A DNA stretch of 11,497 bases from Clostridia bacterium (GTDB lineage Bacteria; Bacillota; Clostridia; Oscillospirales; RGIG7773). The position numbers and the translations under genes were made by a program. Where the stretch lies: the NCBI GenBank assembly GCA_017554835.1, contig JAFZHO010000056.1, positions 1 to 11,497 of the forward strand. The letters are read 5' to 3'. Shown here piece after piece: positions 6,464-11,497 of this stretch (position 1 is its first letter; every line of letters starts with the position of its first letter). The notes beneath the pieces are model-generated. The model did not search any database, was not told where the DNA came from, and saw only the letters and a program-made list of their open reading frames with translations.

Positions 6464-7138
6464 GTGATTTATTTATTAGATACTGCAGATGTTGAATCAA
6501 TAAAACGTTGCAACGAATTTTATCCTATTGAGGGCGTAACTACTAACCCTTCTATTATTGCAAAGGAGAAAAAAGATTTCTGGGAATTAGTTGAAGAAAT
6601 CAGAAATATAATTGGAAACGATAAAATGTTTCATATTCAGACCCGTGCCGAAAAAGCCGAAGATATTATCAAAGAAGCGATGCTACTAATCGGCAGACTT
6701 GGTGGCGAAATTTATATAAAAATCCCCATCTGCGAAGAAGGGTTAAAAGCAACTATGCAGTTAAATCAAATGGGCATCAAAGTTACCATGACTGCAATTT
6801 TCACTCCAGCCCAGGCACTTTTGGCAGCAAGAGCAGGCGCAAGTTTCGTTGCTCCATACGTTAACCGTCTTGATAATATTCTTGGAGATGGCGTTGACGT
6901 TGTTGCCCAGATAGTTGAGGAGTTTAAAAAGCACGATATTCAGACGAAAGTTCTTGCCGCAAGTTTCAAAAACGCTGAGCAGGTTCATAAATGTGCTCTT
7001 GCAGGTTGCCATAGTGCAACGATAACCGAAGGAACGCTGAAAAATCTTGTTTCATATCCAATGACGGATAGTGCCATAAAAGGATTTGATAAAGACTGGA
7101 AAAAAGTCTACGGCGATAAGATAATACTTGATCTATAA
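6464..7138 (+). CDS. Fructose-6-phosphate aldolase / small transaldolase (TalC/FSA type)
   Basis: This 224-residue class I aldolase of the transaldolase family has the size of E. coli FSA (220). The TIM-barrel signature residues are present: D6 in LLDTAD, G24-V-T-T-N-P-S, the Schiff-base lysine K86 in IYIKIP, APYVNRLDN, and KVLAASFK. Q59 aligns with the Gln of FSA, where true transaldolases have Glu, so aldol cleavage of a ketose phosphate or a dihydroxyacetone-type donor is as likely as transaldolase activity. The start is GTG with AAAAGGAG 8 bases upstream. It has its own strong promoter and a terminator directly after the stop. It could channel a sugar-phosphate fragment into glycolysis. 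The link to the neighbouring corrinoid genes is positional only. Confidence 0.88.
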   Translation: MIYLLDTADVESIKRCNEFYPIEGVTTNPSIIAKEKKDFWELVEEIRNIIGNDKMFHIQTRAEKAEDIIKEAMLLIGRLGGEIYIKIPICEEGLKATMQLNQMGIKVTMTAIFTPAQALLAARAGASFVAPYVNRLDNILGDGVDVVAQIVEEFKKHDIQTKVLAASFKNAEQVHKCALAGCHSATITEGTLKNLVSYPMTDSAIKGFDKDWKKVYGDKIILDL

Positions 7139-7140
7139 TA

Positions 7141-7174
7141 AAAAAATCCCATCGGAATCCGATGGGATTTTTTA
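7141..7174. terminator. Bidirectional terminator between the aldolase gene and mscL
   Basis: The two 11-base arms, ATCCCATCGGA (7146-7156) and TCCGATGGGAT (7158-7168), form a near-perfect palindrome. It is flanked by a run of A on the left and a run of T on the right. It begins 3 bases after the aldolase stop and ends next to the mscL stop, serving both convergent genes. Confidence 0.93.
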
Positions 7175-7591
7175 TTATTTCTTAAGTGAATCTCTGATTT
7201 CTCTTAATAGAAGAATCTCTTCAGATGGCTCTTCGGGGGCCGGTTCTTCTGCGGGTTCTTCTTTCTTTCTGCGGAAAACGTTAATCGCTTTAATCACGGT
7301 GAAAATAACGAATGAAATCAAAAGGAAATTAACAATATTCTGAATGAAATTTCCGTAATAAATTGCTGCTTCGGGAGTAGTTTCCGTTGCTGCTTTGAAA
7401 ACGTATTTAAGCTGAGTAAAATTGATTCCTCCAAAAAGAAAACCAATAACGGGCATTATAATATCGTCAACAAGAGATTTAACGATAGTAGTAAAAGCGC
7501 CGCCTACAACAATACCAACAGCAAGATCAATAACGCTTCCTCTTGAGATAAATTCTTTGAATTCTGAAATAAAACTTTTTATCTTTTTCAT
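7175..7591 (-). CDS. mscL: Large-conductance mechanosensitive channel MscL
   Basis: This 138-residue inner-membrane channel opens under membrane tension to release solutes on osmotic downshock. An N-terminal amphipathic helix (FISEFKEFISRGSVIDLA) leads into TM1 (about 18-45) with the diagnostic VGIVVGGAFTTIVKSLVDD pore sequence. A periplasmic loop follows, then TM2 (about 80-105, NFIQNIVNFLLISFVIF), a charged RRKKEE turn, a Pro/Glu-rich linker and the C-terminal bundle helix LLLREIRDSLKK. Length and order are normal. The start ATG has an AGGAGGG site (7598-7604). It has its own consensus promoter and terminator, so it is a stand-alone housekeeping gene, not part of the neighbouring catabolic modules. 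Confidence 0.97.
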   Translation of the reverse strand: MKKIKSFISEFKEFISRGSVIDLAVGIVVGGAFTTIVKSLVDDIIMPVIGFLFGGINFTQLKYVFKAATETTPEAAIYYGNFIQNIVNFLLISFVIFTVIKAINVFRRKKEEPAEEPAPEEPSEEILLLREIRDSLKK

Positions 7592-7620
7592 ATAAGTCCC
7601 TCCTATATATGCTAATTAAG

Positions 7621-7649
7621 ATTATACTCTTTTATTCGTAGAATTTCAA
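7621..7649 (-). promoter_or_regulatory. Promoter of mscL
   Basis: On the minus strand, TTGAAA (7644-7649) and a perfect TATAAT (7621-7626) have a spacing of 17, about 30 bases before the start codon. Confidence 0.75.
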
Positions 7650-7676
7650 CATATTATAGAAAAAGTAGTATAAATA

Positions 7677-7685
7677 TGATATAAT
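7677..7685 (+). promoter_or_regulatory. Extended -10 promoter of the GH2 gene
   Basis: TGATATAAT is an extended -10 with a perfect TATAAT (7680-7685). The -35 region 17 bases upstream (TAGAAA) is weak. The AAGGTG ribosome binding site (7700-7705) and the ATG at 7711 follow closely, so the leader is very short. Confidence 0.5.
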
Positions 7686-7710
7686 TTTTTAAAAAAACTA
7701 AGGTGAAATA

Positions 7711-9414
7711 ATGAAACTTAAAATTCAGAATTTGAAAACTCCTTTTGAAAACGCAAATAATCCCTGGGATATATACCCCCGTCCTCAGATGAAACGGGAT
7801 TCTTTTTTCTCTCTTTGCGGAAAATGGGAGCTTTTTTTAATAAATAAAAATGAGCAGAATTTCCTTGGAGAAATTACTATTCCCTATCCTCCTGAATCTC
7901 GGATTTCGGGGATATTCCGCAATCTTAAAGAAGGAGAAAAATATCTTTATAAAAAAAGTTTCACCCTTCCGGAAAACTTTCAAAAAAATCGACTTTTGCT
8001 GAATTTTGGCGCAGTTGACCAGATAGCAAAGGTTTATATAAATGATAAATTTCTTTACGAAAATGTTGGTGGATATCTGCCTTTTACCGTTGACATAACT
8101 GACTATATAAAAGACGGAGAAAACAAAATAGAGGTTATTGTAACCGATGAACTTGATAAAAATCTTCCCTACGGAAAGCAGCGAAAAGACCGTGGTGGAA
8201 TGTGGTATACCCCTATTAGCGGAATATGGCAAAGCGTCTGGCTTGAATCCGTTTCGAAAAATTATATAAAAGATATTAAAATTACCCCAACTTTAAACTC
8301 CGTAACAATAAAAACCGCAGGCGGACTTGAAAATAAAATAATCAAATATATAAACGACGGCGAAGAAATCTCCTTCTCATATAATGGCGATGAAATAACT
8401 TTTGAAATTGAAAACCCTCGCCACTGGTCCCCCGAGGATCCTTATTTATACCATTTTGAACTAACGGACGGGGAAGATAGAATAAAATCCTATTTTGCCC
8501 TTCGCACCGTATCGGTGGGCGAAGTGGATAATATTCCTTATATTCTTCTTAACGAAAAACCCTATTTCTTCCACGGGCTTCTGGACCAGGGATATTTTTC
8601 TGACGGAATTTATACTCCTTTTTCCCCCGAAGGATATATAAACGATATAAAAGTGGCAAAAGACCTTGGCTTCAATATGCTTCGAAAGCATATCAAAGCA
8701 GAACCGGATTTATTCTATTATTATTGCGATAAAATGGGAATGGTTGTTTTTCAGGATTTTATAAATAGCGGAAAATATCACTACTTTTTTGATACGGTTT
8801 TGCCGACGGTGGGAATGCATAAAAGATTCTCTTTCCCTGCTTCCAAAAAGAGAAAAGAGATATTTGAATCCCAGGCAAAAAAACTTATGGAATATCTATA
8901 TAATCACCCCTCGGTATGTTACTATACTATTTTCAACGAGGGTTGGGGGCAGTATGATGCCGATAGAATCTATAAAGAAATGAAAGCCATTGACCCCACC
9001 CGTATATACGATTCCACGTCGGGTTGGTTTTTCGAAAAAGAGAGCGACGTTCAGAGCGAGCACGTATATTTTAGAAAAATAGATTTCAAAAAAAGCTATA
9101 ACAGACCTCTCGTTTTATCGGAGTTTGGTGGCTATTCATTTAAAATTCCCGAAAATTCCTTTAACCTTTCAAAAACCTACGGGTATAAAAATTTTGATAC
9201 TGCAGAAGACTTTGAAAAAGGAATTAAAGACCTATATTATAACGAGGTTATTCCCGCTATTGAAAAAGGGCTTTGCGCCACTGTTCTCACTCAGATTAGT
9301 GACGTTGAGGACGAAACAAACGGCCTTCTGACCTACGACCGCCAGAAAGTCAAAGTCAAAAAAGAAACTATGACAAAAATCTCCGACGAAATAAAAAAAG
9401 CATTTTATAAATAA
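7711..9414 (+). CDS. Glycoside hydrolase family 2 protein (beta-galactosidase/beta-glucuronidase-like)
   Basis: This is a retaining beta-glycosidase of 567 residues, with no signal peptide, so it should act in the cytoplasm on imported small glycosides. Domains in order: jelly-roll sugar-binding domain (about 18-180, with KRDSFFSLCGKWEL and GMWYTPISGIWQSVWLE), immunoglobulin-like sandwich (about 185-268, closing with HWSPEDPYLY and FALRTV), and a TIM barrel (about 275-567). The predicted acid/base is E410 in FNEGWGQ and the nucleophile E471 in LSEFGG. The RKH segment (about 325) and the GLLDQGY loop match the compact subgroup of this family. It is far shorter than LacZ (about 1020) and lacks its extra C-terminal domains. 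It forms its own transcription unit. Galactoside, glucuronide or another sugar cannot be chosen from sequence alone. Confidence 0.9.
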   Translation: MKLKIQNLKTPFENANNPWDIYPRPQMKRDSFFSLCGKWELFLINKNEQNFLGEITIPYPPESRISGIFRNLKEGEKYLYKKSFTLPENFQKNRLLLNFGAVDQIAKVYINDKFLYENVGGYLPFTVDITDYIKDGENKIEVIVTDELDKNLPYGKQRKDRGGMWYTPISGIWQSVWLESVSKNYIKDIKITPTLNSVTIKTAGGLENKIIKYINDGEEISFSYNGDEITFEIENPRHWSPEDPYLYHFELTDGEDRIKSYFALRTVSVGEVDNIPYILLNEKPYFFHGLLDQGYFSDGIYTPFSPEGYINDIKVAKDLGFNMLRKHIKAEPDLFYYYCDKMGMVVFQDFINSGKYHYFFDTVLPTVGMHKRFSFPASKKRKEIFESQAKKLMEYLYNHPSVCYYTIFNEGWGQYDADRIYKEMKAIDPTRIYDSTSGWFFEKESDVQSEHVYFRKIDFKKSYNRPLVLSEFGGYSFKIPENSFNLSKTYGYKNFDTAEDFEKGIKDLYYNEVIPAIEKGLCATVLTQISDVEDETNGLLTYDRQKVKVKKETMTKISDEIKKAFYK

Positions 9415-9415
9415 T

Positions 9416-9445
9416 AAAAACGCCTTCATACGAAGGCGTTTTTTT
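9416..9445. terminator. Bidirectional terminator between the GH2 and cysteine hydrolase genes
   Basis: The stem CGCCTTC (9421-9427) / GAAGGCG (9432-9438) with loop ATAC is flanked by five A and seven T. It sits directly between two convergent stop codons and overlaps the last codon of the leftward gene by two bases. Confidence 0.93.
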
Positions 9446-9971
9446 ATTCTATAATATCTATCTGGCACATTGCCATTGTTTCAAGTGCGGCGTTATGGGA
9501 TTTTGGAGTTACGCCTGCGCAGCAGGAGGCATCTACCGAGATTTCTCCCTCGGGGAAATTTGCTTTCAGAATAAGTGCGTTTGAAACAACGCAAATATCG
9601 GTGCAAAGCCCGATAAGCTCGATTGAAACCTTTTCCCCTCCTGCTTTTTCCTTAATCATTTTTGGCAAATCCACTGAGCCAAAGGTTATTTTTTCAACTT
9701 CTTTATATTCTTTTTCAGAAAGGGCGTTTTGAATTTCTTCATTCAGTTCCCAACCATTTGTTCCTTTTATGCAATGACAAACGGGAAGTTTTTTACCCTC
9801 TGATGTTTCCATATAATTTTCAAAATGAGTATCGTAGGTAACGAAAATCTCTCCGTCAAAAGCTTTTATTTTGTTTTTAACGTTGCCCACTATATTAACT
9901 GCCTCACTCGTTCCCAAAGCACCGTCAACAAAGTCGTTTTGCATATCAACAACAATAAGAAACTTTTTCAT
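9444..9971 (-). CDS. Isochorismatase-family cysteine hydrolase (nicotinamidase-like)
   Basis: This 175-residue cytoplasmic amidase-type hydrolase has the apparent triad D9 (VVDMQNDF), K94 (EKITFGSVDL) and nucleophile C127 (GLCTDIC127VV). D47, H49 and H66 lie where nicotinamidases bind their metal, and the CIKGTNGWEL block also matches that branch. A cis-peptide-type VVSNA loop follows the cysteine. Nicotinamide is one possible substrate, but many relatives with this architecture have none assigned. An in-frame ATG at 9998 would add 9 residues. The ATG at 9971 is preferred because it has AAGGAAG 6 bases upstream and begins at the conserved MKKFLIVVDMQ. It lies 32 bases downstream of the third oxidoreductase gene and ends at a terminator, so the two probably form one operon. 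Confidence 0.88.
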   Translation of the reverse strand: MKKFLIVVDMQNDFVDGALGTSEAVNIVGNVKNKIKAFDGEIFVTYDTHFENYMETSEGKKLPVCHCIKGTNGWELNEEIQNALSEKEYKEVEKITFGSVDLPKMIKEKAGGEKVSIELIGLCTDICVVSNALILKANFPEGEISVDASCCAGVTPKSHNAALETMAMCQIDIIE

Positions 9972-10003
9972 AAATATCTTCCTTTCGGCTTTTAGCAATT
10001 TTA

Positions 10004-11281
10004 TTATTTCTTTCCGGGAAGTCTTTTTTTATATACCTCATCCTTGACTTTTTCCCAGTTTGCTTTGGTTATATCATAGATAGCATCAGGAATATCAGGA
10101 GTTCCCGTTTTGCAGGTGGGAAGAAGCATATCCCCTGCAACTTTCGGATCGGTGCAAGAGGTATCGTTTCTCCATTTTTCTCTTTCGGCTTTATCTCTGA
10201 GATTTGGAATCTCCGTCACCTTGCTACCGTTCAGAATTGACCGATAAGCAAACATTCCGGGCAAAAACATATCCATCGCCTCGTAAACGTCGATTATATC
10301 TGCTTTTGGATTTCCTTTTATCTTTTCAACGAAGTGCCACATAATATAAAAATCCGAACCGCCGTGACCAAACTTATCACTTGAATCATCATGATCTCTT
10401 TCCGGAATATACTGACTGATCTTCTGGTTACCGTAGTCTCCCGAAAAATCATTATATTGAAGATGGACTTTTCGTATTCTGTTATTTCCCGGAATATCAC
10501 GATCGCACTCAACTCTCCCCTTCGAGCCATACATTGAGAACCAATAGGAATCAATATATAAGCCACCATGAAGACTTTTTATAACGCCGCCGTTAGAAAG
10601 AGTAATAAGTTCCATACCAAAACATCCGGATCTGAGCCCTGTGCGAAGGTTTCTCTCGTTTTTTGTTCCCTCAATTCCTATAACGGAAACGGGTCGAAGT
10701 CCCGTAGCGTGAATTATCGGGCCTATTGAATGGGTGCAATAAAAAGTTGAATATAGGTTATTTCTCCAATGGGTTTTATCCCCTTTTGTGAGCCGTGGCC
10801 ATGATGGTTCGCAGTTATGAATATATTCTCCTTCCCCATACTCAAACTCACCAATTATACCCTCTTTATATAGGCGTCTCATTTCGTATGGCGCAGGCAT
10901 ATAGCAAAAATTCTCACCATAGGAATATATTTTCCCCGTTTCTTCAACTGTTTCAATAAGTTCAACTGCCTCTTTCATAGTCTGGCAGGGCAAAACCTCA
11001 GAAAGAACGTGCTTTCCCGCTTTCATGGCTTTTATGGCAAAGGGAGCATGCTCAGTTGCATAATTCGCAAGAACAACTGCATCCATATCATGATTTATAA
11101 ATTCATCAAAATTATCATAAAAGGTAATTTTAAAATCCTTATGAGCGTTTTTATGATAATCTATTATCTCACGGGAGTTATCGCAAATTGCAACTACCTG
11201 CGCGTTTTCAGCTTCCAGGCAATATTTAACCATAATCGCTCCTCTATATGCGCCAAATACACCGATTTTAATTTTTTTCAT
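10004..11281 (-). CDS. Gfo/Idh/MocA family oxidoreductase, GH109-like (paralogue 3)
   Basis: This 425-residue NAD(P)-dependent protein is more distant from paralogues 1 and 2. The Rossmann loop is G10-A-Y-R-G14, a weakened glycine motif. The EKP position reads E95-V96-L97, again without lysine and similar to the EVP seen in GH109 proteins. H171-W-R173, T183-H184-S-I-G-P and G305-H-G-G-S-D310-F are kept. A tail with EREKWRND and CKTGTPDIPDAIYD follows and is shared with the partial gene at the right edge. The start ATG has AAGGGAG 12 bases upstream, slightly far. It is transcribed from a consensus promoter and precedes the cysteine hydrolase in an operon. It is likely to act on a sugar or glycoside; direct evidence for the substrate is absent. 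Confidence 0.85.
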   Translation of the reverse strand: MKKIKIGVFGAYRGAIMVKYCLEAENAQVVAICDNSREIIDYHKNAHKDFKITFYDNFDEFINHDMDAVVLANYATEHAPFAIKAMKAGKHVLSEVLPCQTMKEAVELIETVEETGKIYSYGENFCYMPAPYEMRRLYKEGIIGEFEYGEGEYIHNCEPSWPRLTKGDKTHWRNNLYSTFYCTHSIGPIIHATGLRPVSVIGIEGTKNERNLRTGLRSGCFGMELITLSNGGVIKSLHGGLYIDSYWFSMYGSKGRVECDRDIPGNNRIRKVHLQYNDFSGDYGNQKISQYIPERDHDDSSDKFGHGGSDFYIMWHFVEKIKGNPKADIIDVYEAMDMFLPGMFAYRSILNGSKVTEIPNLRDKAEREKWRNDTSCTDPKVAGDMLLPTCKTGTPDIPDAIYDITKANWEKVKDEVYKKRLPGKK

Positions 11282-11317
11282 AGCAAATCCGCTCTCCCTT
11301 AATAGTATTCTTTATAT

Positions 11318-11346
11318 ATTATAATACTAAAAATTTTTTATTTCAA
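11318..11346 (-). promoter_or_regulatory. Promoter of the paralogue 3 / cysteine hydrolase operon
   Basis: On the minus strand, TTGAAA (11341-11346) and a perfect TATAAT (11318-11323) have a spacing of 17. The -35 abuts the terminator of the upstream gene, so this unit is transcribed separately from the fourth paralogue. Confidence 0.75.
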
Positions 11347-11347
11347 T

Positions 11348-11379
11348 AAAAAAAGCCATACAAAACTGCATGGCTTTTT
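11348..11379 (-). terminator. Terminator of the fourth oxidoreductase gene
   Basis: Read on the minus strand, an 8-bp stem with one G-T pair (GCCATGCA / TGTATGGC, 11355-11374) with loop GTTT is followed by seven T. It lies 9 bases after the stop of the gene entering from the right edge. Confidence 0.85.
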
Positions 11380-11388
11380 AATATGTGA

Positions 11389-11497
11389 TTATTCGTAATT
11401 TAACTTTGCAACCCAACGCTTATAAATCTCAGTCTGCATTTCTTCCCATTTTTCTTTTACTCTATCATAAACCTCGTCAGGAATATCAGGAGTTCCC
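11389..11497 (-). CDS. C-terminal end of a fourth Gfo/Idh/MocA oxidoreductase (partial, runs off right edge)
   Basis: Reading leftwards from the right edge, 35 codons end in TAA (complement of 11389-11391). The residues begin GTPDIPDEVYDRVKEKWEEM and continue to VAKLNYE. The start is a near copy of the tail of paralogue 3 (GTPDIPDAIYD...WEKVKDEVYKK), and 20 bases around 11478-11497 are identical to the same place in that gene. It is therefore a tandem paralogue of which only the last, C-terminal helix is visible. The sequence does not show whether it is intact. Confidence 0.75.
   Translation of the reverse strand, partial: GTPDIPDEVYDRVKEKWEEMQTEIYKRWVAKLNYE

Overview
The window looks like a chromosomal segment of an AT-rich, anaerobic Gram-positive bacterium, most likely a gut- or rumen-type member of the Clostridia. 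This is inferred from the A/T-rich intergenic DNA, the AAGGAG/AAGGTG-type ribosome binding sites, the TTGAAA-17-TATAAT promoters, the corrinoid methyltransferase genes and the protein families. No rRNA, tRNA, CRISPR array, insertion sequence or phage gene is visible. Coding density is high: no gene-free stretch exceeds about 160 bases, and the gaps hold terminators, promoters and one inverted repeat.

Layout from left to right. Positions 1-162 are the tail of a membrane protein. Two tandem, minus-strand paralogues of the Gfo/Idh/MocA oxidoreductase superfamily follow (318-1628 and 1708-2964). Divergent from them, on the plus strand, is a three-gene corrinoid methyltransfer module: a corrinoid (B12-binding) protein (3115-3744), a UroD/MtaA-type methyltransferase (3809-4819) and a [2Fe-2S]/ASKHA reductive activator of corrinoid proteins (4838-6322). 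A fructose-6-phosphate aldolase/transaldolase-like gene with its own promoter comes next (6464-7138). It converges on mscL (7175-7591, minus), and a GH2 glycosidase (7711-9414, plus) lies beyond. The right end is a minus-strand operon of a third Gfo/Idh/MocA paralogue (10004-11281) and an isochorismatase-type cysteine hydrolase (9444-9971). The C-terminal 35 codons of a fourth paralogue (11389-11497) run off the right edge.

How the genes may work together (inference). The oxidoreductase paralogues lack the lysine of the usual EKP motif. Several of their motifs resemble the NAD-dependent GH109 glycosidase branch of the superfamily. Together with the GH2 glycosidase and the aldolase this points to intracellular breakdown of glycosides or unusual sugars. 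The corrinoid protein, methyltransferase and activator form most of a demethylase: the methyltransferase loads a methyl group on the corrinoid and the activator rescues oxidised Co(II). The divergent arrangement around one inverted repeat suggests that the oxidoreductase pair and the methyl-transfer module are switched together. A methylated sugar or a methoxylated glycoside is therefore a reasonable substrate guess, but nothing in the sequence names the substrate. No transporter, no transcription factor and no obvious second (tetrahydrofolate) methyltransferase lies within the window.
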